Below, one piece after another: positions 1 to 11,800 of a stretch of 64,000 nucleotides of DNA. Under the pieces are notes generated by a model. The model saw nothing but the letters and a program-made list of their open reading frames with translations. It had not been told where the DNA came from and did no database searches. Source of the stretch: Celoporthe dispersa (taxonomy: Eukaryota > Ascomycota > Sordariomycetes > Diaporthales > Cryphonectriaceae); NCBI GenBank assembly GCA_016584495.1, contig WAID01000009.1, positions 1,550,001 to 1,614,000 on the forward strand, written 5' to 3'. Positions within the stretch are counted from its first letter, which is position 1; each line of letters starts with the position of its first letter. The translations under genes and the position numbers were made by a program.

Positions 1-3000
1 GTCTGGTTCTCTGCAAAGTAAATTGTCCGGCGAGCCAATGCCCTCTCTTGTAGCGTCCATGCCCTCTGGTGTAGCGGACTTCCCATGACGTCCGCATCGA
101 AGTCGTCAATAAATTCACATATGTAAAGAGGTGGATTTCCTGCTTGATTTACCTCCACAAACTTCCTTGGTTGCTTTCGTTTCAGAAAACCGTGATGGCA
201 ATCAATCGCTTGAGTCGCGGCTATCACGCAGTATGCATGCGTGAACACCTCCTCCATGCGCCTCAATTCTCGGATACTGTCCTCCTCCGAGTCATGTATA
301 ATGCAAAGGCTGTCGACCCAGAGGTAGCGAATGCCTAGGGCCCGCGTGGTACGAACCGCGTCCATAATCGTGGCCGGTAGCGTTTCGAGGTGAATGCCGG
401 TCAGATGACTGTCCATGTTATTTCTACTGGTCATCAGTTGTTTCGGTCCCCATGCATGCGATAATGCAAGGTAGCGACCTGAGTCGCCAGGCTTGGTCTG
501 GTAGAGGTGGACTTGTGACGCATCGAGGTCGTTGACATTGATCAGTCTCGTCGGCATGAATGCAGTTGGCTCGGCTTGGGTGCAGCCTGGATGGTTTATG
601 TCGCAATTCCTCAGCCATCCGCGGACGATGGCGAAATGCAACTCGTTGCCGGGCTTGGGTAGTGTAGGTAGGCCGATCTGGGTAGGGCTTGTTCCCACTG
701 GATCTGTAACAAAAGTCAGGATATTTGCACGAAAAGAGAACTGTAATGGGTGCGGCGTATTGAGATGTGGCTCAGCTTACCGGTGGTGGTGACGATTGAC
801 AGGACTGGGAGCGCACTGCTATTTAGTAGTATTGTCGAGAGATGACGTTCGAATACGACTGTCTCCTCTGAGACGGCTGCGCAAGCACCAAGTAGTAGGG
901 CGCATAATTCGCAAGCTTCGGCTGTCTGCCTGAGGTGGGAGACGGTGTCATGGATGCTGAAGTACGGCGCCCAAAACCCCAGACTTTGACATCTTGAACA
1001 TAACTGTTTGCGATGTTTGGCGACAGCGGTAACAAAACGGTCATCAAGAGGGGTCCAACCGCCATCTGTAGCAATGACCTTGTGTGCGAATTCGTTGTCG
1101 ACTATGAAGTGCCAGCCATCGATTGCTGTATGACGGTAATAATCCGCTCTTAGGGATGTGTGACGCAGGCCTTGGTCTCTCGTGATAGGCAGCAAGAGGT
1201 CTTGCTCCTGGGATGATGATGGCCCTTCAAGAGGCTCTGACAAGGATGGGCCGCGGATCGAACTGCGAGTCGTCCCAGAGAAAAGGAAGTCTTCGTCTTG
1301 TTGAGCCGTGCGGAGAATATCGCCCAGCAAATCCCGAAGTTCGCTAGACGCTGCACGACTTTGGTGACTAGGGATATCCTCGACATAAGTCGTTGTTATC
1401 TGTGGCCCGACATGTCCCTCCAAGCCTAGATCCGGCGGTTCCTCCCTTGGAAGATCTATCACCAGAAGTCTTGTCCGCACCAACACAAGAAGTTTGCTGA
1501 ACACCGTCTCGCCGCGGCATTCTGGGTCCATAGCCAAATGGTCCATCCACTTGATGACTATCGGGTGGATACGAGCATGCCGGCCACCTGTTACACTGAC
1601 CTCGAAGAACTGGTGCGATCGCAGCGACTCATCCTGCAAGGATTCCGTGAACCTGCGCAGCTCCTCGTACCCATACAGGAGGCAGATGATCCATTCCAGT
1701 ATGATGCATCCCATGGACCAGATATCGTATAGCCGTGAAGTAGGGGCTCGAGACAAGACCGCTTCCGGTGGTTCGTAGCGGACAGTCCCGAATCTCGTCG
1801 TGGTGGCATTGTTTCGCTGGACCGTCAACGTGTTATGCTTCTTAGCCAAACCCATATCCGAAATCTTGAGCCTCCCCACGGCAGCGCTACCGTGTTCCAC
1901 CCTCAAGATATTTTCCGGCTTGAGATCGCCATGCCGGATGCCCATCTCGTGCAGCTTGCAGACAGCATCGGCGAGACCCGCCAGCTCCACCAGAACCTCC
2001 ATCACCAGTCCTGGGCCTAGCTGGCTGGGAGGGGGTGAGCTGGCCCATACGTCTCGGAGATTTCCTCCCTCGGCCCATTCAAACAAGAGATAGCGCCGAT
2101 TAATCATCTTGATGGCGGCAATGCTGCATATTATGTGTGAGTGGCCGATTTTCGCGACATCCTCGAGGATGTGGGCCTCGTCTTCCCAGCTGTGAGCTCG
2201 CTCCTCTGCAGCACCACTTTCGAGTTGGATGAACTCTTTTATGGCGATACTCGGGTGTTCGCCCTCATGCTGCTGCGCTAGACGGCTTCCTATCGCCGGG
2301 AGGACTGCGTCCAGATGGTTCGGGTGTATCCGTGCTCGGACGACACGGCTGAAGGCGCCCATTCGTGCATCCTGGCTACACCAAGTAAAGGGCAAGATGT
2401 AGTTCGGATGGAGATTGAGCGCATGATATCTGGCGGATGAGAAGACCGGGGCCAGGAGTCTCCACTGTACTTCGAAGAAGCTGCGTCTCTTTAGCTTACT
2501 CCACGGCCAGCTGGCGAAAGACTTGCTGGCGGGGCTATCTTCCCAGTCCCCAAGTCTTGGGTCTGGAACTGGAAGCGAGTGATCACTGAGGCCATCGCGG
2601 GAAAAACTACGCATCGCCGCTAGCAGATCGCTTCCTCGGAATCCAGAGAGAAGAGCTGCTGCAAACACCTTCTTTGCTTCGTCCCGGATGAAGCCGAAAA
2701 GGAGGACATCACGAGACGACTCCGGATCGAGGCTTGGAAGTTGTTCGACAATCGTCTGGGGTGATATGAGTTCATGGATGCGACCTTCGGGCAAAAAGAC
2801 TTCGGTGCCGGGAAAGAAGTCGCTTCCCACGAGGCTGTCGAAAATTTTGTCTTCCAAGTCGGGCTCATCAATTTGTATTTCCGCCAGATTTCCCAGCCTT
2901 CTTTGATCCTGTGCTTCACTGAGAACTTCCTTGAGCTCCGAGTTCCGTAATTCTCGGTGAAGTAAAGGATCGTCACCCTCTGTCTGGATGTAAGGGGGTT

Positions 3001-4906
3001 CGACCATTCCATCTGAGAGCAAGCTCTGGCGGTCTTGACGCTCCAGCTCTGCCACGGCCCGCAGCTCCTCGAGCTCTCCCAATTCTTTGTCGGTCATTTC
3101 ATACCGAAACGGCGCCTCCCCTTTGTCTTGCCTGGCTTTCTGCTCGGTTCCGAGCTCCGAGTTGAAGCCAACAACATCCGAAGTCTTAGAATCGCCCTCC
3201 AGCTCAACATCCGCGCCTATATCGGAGTCCCACCAGTGCACAGAATAGAATGCAAGATCTCGTAGATGTGTAGCGAAGTGCTTATGTAGGTCGTCGTTCA
3301 CTCCAGTAGGCGGCGTCTCGGGCGGCTTCTTCCCGCCAACCTCCCACGGATTATACCAAGGCGATCCGCTGACACAGAGGGGGCACAAGTCAGGACTTCG
3401 TAAGAGAGAAGTCCTGCCGTTGGCCGCGATTTCGGCAATCTGGAGGCTGCTTCTTCCTGGGGCGTGGTGCGCCCGTTGGTCGTCAGTGAGATGGCGAACA
3501 AGCAAGTCTTTGGTCAAGAACGGTCTCTCTTCCTGGCCGCAGTCTGGGCATTGCCATCTAACTCGGTGAATGGATCGATTCCACTCGGCACCATGAGTCT
3601 CACTCATATGAGTCTTCCACTCCTTGGCAGAGGAGAAGGCTGGAGGGAAGGTCCCGCAGTCTTCAGCGACGCAGACGTACGGGCGCAAGTCTCGATCAAT
3701 GTGTGCCCTGATGGCAATTGCATCAGCATCCCTGTAGCTATTGGAGTATTGAAAGGAGTATGCGCTGACGACGAACCTCCAAAGAGCGTCCTGCTCTTGC
3801 TCCCCTCCGCTGGCAAGAATCTCAACATCATTCGTACAGTATTCGCATTGGACATTTGTGGTGCCAGCTGGTGCTTTCGGACGACTTGGATATCGGGCGG
3901 TCGGGAGAAAACTGGAGGCGGTTTCGCTGCGCGCGTTCTCATTCTTGTCATGCTGGGTTCGCGTGGGCCTCGCAGGAGGGCGTGCTCTCATCTGCCGCCT
4001 TGAAATTACACTTGAGGAGAAGGTATCTTCTGTCGCGGTCTGGCCACCCCTCCCTTGTTGTTCCTGGTGGCGTTGCGAGCTCCTAGAGCGCGCTGGGCCC
4101 GATGCTGGTGCTTTGCCCTTGTCCGGCCTGGAAGACACTTCATCACGTCTCTTGTGTGCCAACTTTCTCGAATGCCTGCGGTTGTAGAGGAGTCGATGCC
4201 GTCGGTATATTACGGACTCTGCCAGCTGGGTTCTGAGCGTCTCCTCTGTATAGGGAAAGAGGAATCGGAGTATTGTTGATACCATTTTGTTGAAGGAGGC
4301 TTCGATCTCAGGGTCCTGCTTGGCCGCGAAAGTCTGAACCCTCTCTACCTCGTCTGTCCTAGGGGCGTGCCGAATTATTTGTGCAAGCCGCTGAAGACGA
4401 TCTATGCATCCACTAATGCCATACACAATCCCGTCGTCTTGTTTTGTTTGCTCTGCAGGAGTGGCAACACCACCACGGCTTGGATGGGCCAATACTAGTT
4501 CGTGTCGATGGATTCCTGGAGTGTATAATGATAACGGGCATCAGAATTATTTGCAGCTCTCGATGGCCCGCTAAAGCGAAACAATCAATGAGCACCTACC
4601 TCGCTCTAGGTTATCTCCCAGGACTCGAAGCATCGACAGGACCAGGTCTTTTATTTCCGGTTCATGTTGGAGTCGACGGTCGAGCGACACACTTTCCTTT
4701 GCAAAGACACCCAGAAAGCTCGCCCACGTCAGGAAGCGGCTCTGGTGGATAGAAACCTTTCTCGCATATTCTCTTTTCTTGTTTAAATACTGACGAAAGA
4801 GGTCTTCGCATTGTCGGGCTCGTGAATAAATGTCATCATCTTGCACCCGGGCTGAGTGATCAGAGCCGTGATGTTGGCTTTGACCTGAAATCTCCGCCGC
4901 AGCCAT
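1..4906 (-). CDS. C2H2 zinc-finger / protein kinase / HET-domain fusion protein (3' end beyond window)
   Basis: Probable non-self-recognition or cell-death regulator. Exons inferred: 4906-4600, 4515-781, and 703 to past the window start; introns of 84 and 77 nt have good donors and keep phase. More than 1,580 residues are visible. Order: an N-terminal helical region (residues about 20-100, with the RFLTWASFLGVFA-like stretch seen at the head of many fungal STAND/kinase proteins); a basic low-complexity stretch; two C2H2 fingers (about 365-450); a protein kinase domain (about 830-1085) with AIK lysine, HGDLKPEN catalytic loop (HRD changed to HGD) and DMG in place of DFG; then a HET domain opening near 1270 with CSRC..C.LC, followed by YLALSHAWG, LWVDSLCI and RAWTLQERAL. 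Catalytic Asp, Lys and Asn are kept, so kinase activity is plausible. The start is the ATG at 4906; an upstream exon cannot be excluded. Function in incompatibility is inferred from the HET family. Confidence 0.85.
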
Positions 4907-5574
4907 CTGGTTTGTCTCCGGGCTTTTCACTTCCGGCCAGAGATGAACACTTTCAAGGCCAGGTGTTGTGCTTTTCTAGTCATTTGATAGATCAAGCAGC
5001 CGTTCGAAATGTTTGATGGAGCGCGATCTGGATGGCAGCGGTCACACCGAGCTTTCAGCACATCTATGCCATGGAGGCAGATATGGGAAGAGAACGCGTT
5101 GCCACAAAGAGGGGAAGGGTAAGCCACCATTTTCAGCGTCGCAGCCTGAGTGAGCTCGATAGTGTCTTGTTAGAGATAGACTCAACCAGACGACTGAAGG
5201 GTGATGACACGAAAGAGATGTTGAGCGAATTCATCTCTAAGTCAAAGAGAATATGATTGAGTGGTCATTACAGAACTGACCCGTTTCCTTCGATTCTCCT
5301 ACTCTTTCTCTTGTCTAGGGAAACTCCAGCGAGAAAATATCTCTACTTGTCTAGGTCTAGCGGTTTGTTATTAGCCATCGATGCGCGATTTGAAACCCCA
5401 CCAGAGAGGGGGCCAGCCATGGCATAGCCAGAAAGGACTGGCCATCGCATTCTACGATCATGTGCTTCTTCAATTTCACTTTTGTTGTTCTTCGGGTGTT
5501 GTCGTCCACGATCTTTGTCTAACTCGGCCGCCAAGCATAAAGGGCCATACTAGGCCTGACACATCCGTCTCTAA
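4907..5574. promoter_or_regulatory. shared upstream region of the divergent kinase-HET and DUF7580-subtilase genes
   Basis: These 668 bases separate the start codons of two oppositely transcribed genes. No convincing coding exon was found; the open frame at 4927-5130 on the minus strand has no family features. The compact spacing suggests a bidirectional promoter, which is inference only. No specific factor site is claimed. Confidence 0.45.
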
Positions 5575-8520
5575 ATGGATAGCTTGGTTGAGGTCATCGA
5601 GTTCGTGAATGAGCAAGACTTCTACCAGCTGCCGCCTCCGCTTAGCAGCGGAGAATCTGCAGATGACGGCCCCCTAGACGACGATGCCATCCGAGCGCAA
5701 AATGCTCGTGAATTTTATCGCTTTGAGCTAAGGCTCCCCGTAGTTAACGGCGCTTACGGTCATGTGAAGCAGTATGCTGCCGTTCGGGAAGGCCTCAGCG
5801 ATGGGCGAAATGCAGAGGCTCGGGATGACCGAGCATTGGCGCTGGAGGAGATCAACGCCGGGATGAGAGACGAGGCTATCCAGCGCGCTTCCCAAGTATG
5901 TCGTTTCGTTGACTGAGTCGCAAGTGAGAAAGATGTTTCTGACAAGGCAACTAGATGCCGAGTTCGCCAGCACAAGATTCAAAAACCCCGGTACAGAAGC
6001 TCAGCCAGTACGCCGGCTCAGTCGTTCTCACTGGTAATACCTCGTACAACCGGCCTGGATTCTGGCATTTGTCTTCTGCGAAAGATCTCCTCTCCATCGT
6101 AGCCAAGAAAACCAGTGTGAACAAGTGGATAGAGCGGTTGCTCTACGGCTGGACCCGGCAGCCAGCGTTCAACGAAACCGAGCGACATGGAGATGGGGCC
6201 GAAGCCCTGTACGAGTTTCTGGCGAGACGAGATTGCCCCGTCGCGGAGCACAGAGGGCTTCTCAAGCTGTCCGACTTTGGCCATTCTGTAGAAGGCGATT
6301 ATGTCTACGAAATGTTCCTGTCCAGCTGCGAGAAATGCTCCCCTGAGCAAGTGCGGCCAGGCTGGCAGAAGACAACTTGCACCCTCGAAAGGTTTGTCGA
6401 CATTAGCCAACCCCTCTTGCGCGCAATCGTATCCTGGAGCTAACCTGAGAGTCTTTTTATATCTCCCAGTCAGGAGCCACCCTACATTAAGAACATTCAG
6501 ATATGCTCTGAGATTCGAGACTCCCGAGGTCGCCGAACGCCTCTTCGCCTTTCCTTCAATGAACAGCGGGTTTGGCTCACGTTAAATAAAGCCGGTGCCC
6601 CGTCATCCGGGTTCTTGTCAGCTCAGGACAGAACTCCGAATTTTGACTTTCTTGATGATCTGCTCGAGCACGGACGTCTGAAAGGACAAAGTAGAGCCGA
6701 TAGGATAAGAAGGTATCGCCTGGCCCTTCGACTAGGGTTGTCGTTACAGGCTCTTTGCATCGGCCCGTGGCTTCAGGAGCTCTGGACTGCAGGATATGTT
6801 CAGGTCCTTCACGACAAGGCCACCGCGCCAATCGAGAGGCTCGATGAAGCCTACATCACCTGTGCAATCACCCAACACCGCCGGCAGAACAGCATCTTGC
6901 CGAGTCCCCCGTTGGAGTCTATGGAAGAGCTCTGCCCCGAGTTCTTCCTGTCCTTCGCGCAGCTCCTGTTGGACATTGAAAATGGGGAGAGAGGATATCG
7001 GCATCCTAGCGCTGGGCCACTCAACCGGTGGTATGACGCGCTGTATGAAGCCATAGATATGAGTTCTGACACGGAGGGAGACCCGTCCAAATCTTATCGG
7101 ACAGCGATCACAGGCTGTATGCTCTACTCGGCGAACTATAAAAATGAGGCTCAGAATATCAACGATGAGAGACGACTGACGCGAGAAGTCATCCGAAAGC
7201 ACATTGTCGCCCCTCTGCAAGCTAACCTAGATAAGTGGGTGAGCATGGAAGAGACCGACCGTGCTTATGACGACGTAGACAAAAACACACGAACCTTGAC
7301 AACTACAAATACTCGAGATGATTATACATCACCATTCACTCTCTGGAACCATCAATATGATCGGTACCATGAACAGCTGTACGTGCATGAATCGATGGAC
7401 AGTGTTTTAAATTACTTGCTAATGCCTCTATGGCAATAGGACGCAAGAGGAAATCACCAGTATGATAAATCCTCCAGTGGGCACCGTTACCGCACACATG
7501 ACAAACTTTGCCCGCCACGTCTACAGCACGCAAGCAAAGGCTAAGGAGGCATCATACGAAAGAGTTAGCATTGCGGTGATCGATACAGGTTTCAACAGCA
7601 ATATGGACCCGCTACTTAATAACCCCACGTTTCAGAGCCGGGTGAAAGACAAGCAGAATTTTTTCAGTGACAAGACCACCAATCCAAGCCCGGGAGACTG
7701 GGAGGATACCGATGGCCACGGAACCCACGTAGCTCGGATACTACTGAGGTTCGCTCCTCAAGCTGATATATATATCGCCAAAATCGCCAGGGACAAGGAC
7801 CTGGTGCTAAGAGAGGATCGATTTCTGAAGGTAAAGCTCTAATTTCCTTATGTAGTGGGCGAATTCCGTGGTTTCTTTTTGAAAAGTATACTAATTCAAT
7901 GAATCTTTGTGTAAAAGGCGCTTGAGTGGGCTGGTAACCACGCCGATATCATCAACCTGTCATTTAGTCTAGGCACGATGCCAAAAAGTCCCGCCTTGCC
8001 GGCCATGATCCAGAAACTATTGCACAAGAAGAAGCTTATTTTTGCCGCGGCATCAAACCAGGGCGCCAACAGCTCAAGACCATGGCCCGCCAGGCAGCCA
8101 GGAGTATTCTGCATCCATGCAACGACAGAAGAGTCGGAAGTCGACAAGATGAATCTGCAACCGGTTGGGGGACCAGACCCTGCCAACTTTGCGACGCTCG
8201 GGTGCGGCATTCTCTCGTACTGGGACAGCAAGTACGTGTCTGTCTCTGGGACGTCATTCGCGTCCCCCGTAGCAGCTGCAATAGCGGCCAACGTCCTGGA
8301 CTACGCAAGGCGTCACCTGCCAGCGACGAGCGCGGAGCAGTTTCAGATATTCGGAAACATGAGGAAGCTATTCTTGAACTACATGACGGAGAATAACGTA
8401 CCGGGCGTCTATCACATACTTAAGCCCTGGAAGCCCGGTCTTTGGGACAACGAAACAAGTGACGAGGATATTTGCAAGATTTTGAACGGGGTGTGGTCGG
8501 GCACTGGGCAGCAGGCGTAG
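5575..8520 (+). CDS. DUF7580 / subtilisin-like serine protease (S8) fusion protein
   Basis: Predicted intracellular protease of the type coupled to fungal recognition proteins. Exons inferred: 5575-5895, 5955-6391, 6470-7378, 7440-7830, 7918-8520; introns are 59, 78, 61 and 87 nt and all phases agree, giving 886 residues. The N-terminal 540 or so residues match the fungal DUF7580 pattern: H.GLLKLS, a FLSSC...WQ stretch, then RYRLALRLGLSLQAL with PWLQELW. The C-terminal S8 domain has Asp in VIDTGFN (about 603), His in DGHGTH (about 648), the oxyanion-region Asn in AAASNQG and Ser in GTSFASP (about 796), so the triad is complete. No signal peptide or propeptide is visible, unlike secreted subtilisins. 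It is transcribed away from the kinase-HET gene. The first intron joins phase 0 onto an ATG, so a separate downstream start is a weaker alternative. Confidence 0.85.
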
Positions 8521-10031
8521 AAGACGGTGGATATGGAGTATAGAGTTAATGATGGAGATTTGCAGGCAGTCAGGTTCTCAAATGGCCCAAGCCTAAGTAG
8601 TCTTGTATATTATGACATGCGACGAAACATTCGACTATAGAATGAGAGATTCTGTCTGCCAAGGACCGTAATTGTTGATTGACCTTGGGTTACTGTAAGA
8701 TCATGTACGGGCTATATTGTCAAGCTCATTTAATGACGACAAGTTTGTTCTCAGATAAGTATGTCTCTTCCACCAACATCGCAAGTGTCGCTGTCTAATT
8801 GCTACCTATTTATAATTATCGAAACATCCCATCAGTATTCAGATTCGTCTCGCCGAGTTAGCTGTTATCACTCTGCCCTTTATTCGCTTATTACTGTTCA
8901 CAAATAAGCAAGTTACAAAAGGTTGTACTCTTCATCACATCCCTAACGGGGAGCCCGTAAGCCATTCTCTAAACCTGTGTTTTCTATTTACCTCTTTTTA
9001 CTTTGCTGCTCTGGCCCTGATTTTGCACGTGCCTAAAAAAAAACGAAAACCACAATAACCGGGATTCTCATCAAGTAAAGACAAAAGATTGAGATAACTT
9101 CTCCGCAGAGCGTCTAGTGGAAAATGATTGAATTGGTACTGTTTTTCTGTCGTTAGATCTATCAATCTCGCCTTTAGTAATGGTAGGTCAATGTAGGTTA
9201 GGCTGAGCGGTGGAATGTAAGCCATCTCTTAGTTTCTATCTCTGGAGGTCCTTCATTCGGGAGGCCCTAACGCATTGTGCCCATTATATGAAACACTGCA
9301 GCCGTTCTGTTTGAGGGCTGAAGACTAGATCTGCCCTGCGTTCGGTGAAGAGACACGACAAAAAATAAACAGCCCCTAGTGCTTATCGCGGAAGAATTGC
9401 ATCGTACGTGTTGAATCATGTAATGATTGTACTAGTGTATTGAGTTCCTGGATCCTCTGGGCGTTGAGAAAGCTGCTGGCAACACCTGAGGCGGGTGATG
9501 GTCCATACTCGCCCTCTAGGAGGAAAATGACGACAACATTGTAGTGTGGACATTGTTGGCATCTTGAGACACAGATTCCGTCTCTTGAATATATTGTGTT
9601 TGCCTAGGAAACAGTATTACATCCCGTATCGTCTGGGATATTAAAGAGAAAAGGCTCAGCTTAATTCTGAGTACTTAAGTACCAGTTATCTAAGCAGTGA
9701 GGGACTGGGATGGACTACTTAAAATATGCTCAATGGCGACGTCCGATGGAATCTCTAACCGGTTCGGACCCCTTTAGCTAACGTGGCCTCTCGGCCTTGT
9801 ATACCTACTTTAAGTATTAATAAGGCTTACTAGTAGCCCTGCAGGCTGGCGGCCTCTTTCCCCAGAACGTGTACCCATTCACGTGCATGGTTCACCCGGA
9901 ACGCTCGTCACGCAAGGGCGGTTGCCGACTCAGTCCCATTTTCTACAACATGCACGATGGATCAACTTACGAGACTCAAACGATCCGGACATCCACTGAG
10001 AGTGTAGTGGAAAGCTCCACTCCGGAAAACA

Positions 10032-10078
<47 letters not shown>

Positions 10079-11800
10079 GGCCGCAATAAACATGACACGT
10101 TCGACATTACGTTAAGCCATGCCGCTCGGTTAGAAAACAAGGCTGATTTTTCATCCTACATCTCGATCGCTATTATAGCCTGCTTTACCAATAATTACAA
10201 GACTCATCATTACTTAGCAGAAATACTCCTGACAGTCTTTCATGGTATTAAAAGCTCAGTGACTTACTTCACTTGACTCACATCTGAAGATAATCATCTA
10301 GCGAGGCTGAACGGTCTGCGAAGGCTCAGGATGCAACCATCCGGTAATTAAGTCCAACGGTTCTGGAAGACCGCACCCTTGTGCTTCCTTCCATCTGTTC
10401 CATCCGCGAAGGTAACCTTCCAGAAATGAGACCGGCTCGCGAATCCGTCACTACCGGTCCCCTTTCATGCTTTGTATGAAAAGGTTGTATTACCCACCCA
10501 GGCGCACGCCTCGCCTCGGCTGGCCCCGCTGAAACTTTAATCTGGGCGAGTACATATATGTGGACCACGGGTGAGATTATAAACAGGTGATTCCTTACTC
10601 AGGAAGTTGTCGAGTCGTTGTCGCCCCAAAAATTCCCATGTCATAGCACATAAAGCGAGGGATGGGTTTCTTATGGCTGAAGGATTAACTAGTCCTCCTT
10701 TCTTGTCGGGAACCTTGAACCCCAGCACCAACCATCACCGCAACGGGTTCAGTTCCTACTGGAAGCGACTATTTCGTTGGTGCCAGGTTTTACAATTATT
10801 TTGCCGTCTGGATTGAGCAAGAGATCATCAGTGAAGATCAAACATATAAGGCACAAAAGTCGCCTTCTCTCTGCCCTTGAGGAGAAGAAAGTGGGTGGCG
10901 CAGACAATCTTATCCAAGGTCATGGCCCCCGGGGAAAGCCAGTCAGGCCGCAACGCCCCGAGCGCAGAAACCGACTACGGGTCTCATAACCTGACCCAGG
11001 CTTTGCTGCTCGAACCTGATTAATAAAAAGAATAAAAAAAAAAGACGTCAGCGCTCCAGTTTTGAGAATAAACGAGCTGGATCACTGTTCCGAGGTCCCA
11101 GCTCCGTACGTGTGTCCTGGCCGGATGGATGGATGGATGATGGTCTATCTACCGGAAATGGGCTTCAACAAACATCAGCTGCATAGTACATGGGCCTCAA
11201 CTTTACATACCCGGGCCTGGTTGCTGCTTGTGTGGGACGGCATCTCTCGGCCTTGCCCGACAACAGAGCTAACTGGAAAGTGAAACGCGACAGAGCCTAT
11301 TTGCTGACGCATACCAATCCAACCCTTTGACGCCCAACTGGGCAGATCCCTCGTAATGTGTCGGTGCCGGATTCCCAATTTAGGGGCCGCAGGATATATT
11401 ACTGCCTGGGGGCCCTCCCGAATTTCCCATCGGGCACTAACGTTTGGTGGAGCACACCCGGGAGAACGGACATGGACAGGGTCGCTCCTCTTCGAGGCAA
11501 GGAAGTGTTGGGAGGCCACTTCTTTTGGGAGAAATTTACATACATATCAAGGGCCATGCGCGAGCGAGGGAGGAGGAGAGGACCTCCTTTCTTCCTTTCC
11601 TTTCCTCACGCGCGACTGGACTGCTTACAGGTCCCCCCTCCTGAGCCATCGCCTGCTCTCCCTGGCAAGCAGGTTCTCCAGGCTGGGCCAACAACCAGGA
11701 GGTGTTCTCCCCGTCAAACCCCGTTCCTCGAAAGCTCATCCTCTCACGGGATTTTTCCCTTCCGACCCTTCTTTTCTTTTCCGATCAAAAGCAGAACAGG
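8521..11800. other. gene-poor intergenic region
   Basis: This 3.3-kb stretch holds no supportable gene. It is AT-rich to about 10.3 kb and has many AAGTACTT/TACCTA-type short motifs, including the 12-bp palindrome GTACTTAAGTAC at 9670-9681, plus a CA/GA microsatellite and a short GGAT repeat near 11122. The open frames present lack family features or codon character. The last few hundred bases are probably the promoter and leader of the gene starting at 11801. Confidence 0.6.
10032..10075. repeat. compound (CA)n(GA)n microsatellite
   Basis: About eight CA units run directly into about thirteen GA units. It is a simple compound dinucleotide repeat in the gene-poor region. Confidence 0.95.

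Noticed and set aside
4927..5130. Open frame upstream of the kinase-HET start on the minus strand
   Set aside because: It would need an extra splice and shows no motif; the in-frame ATG at 4906 suffices.
10032..10075. Repeat considered as a CRISPR-like or telomeric array
   Set aside because: It is a plain dinucleotide microsatellite without spacers.
9869..10276. 135-codon open frame over the CA/GA repeat
   Set aside because: It starts in non-coding-like sequence and runs through the microsatellite, giving Thr-His and Arg-Glu repeats; no family features.
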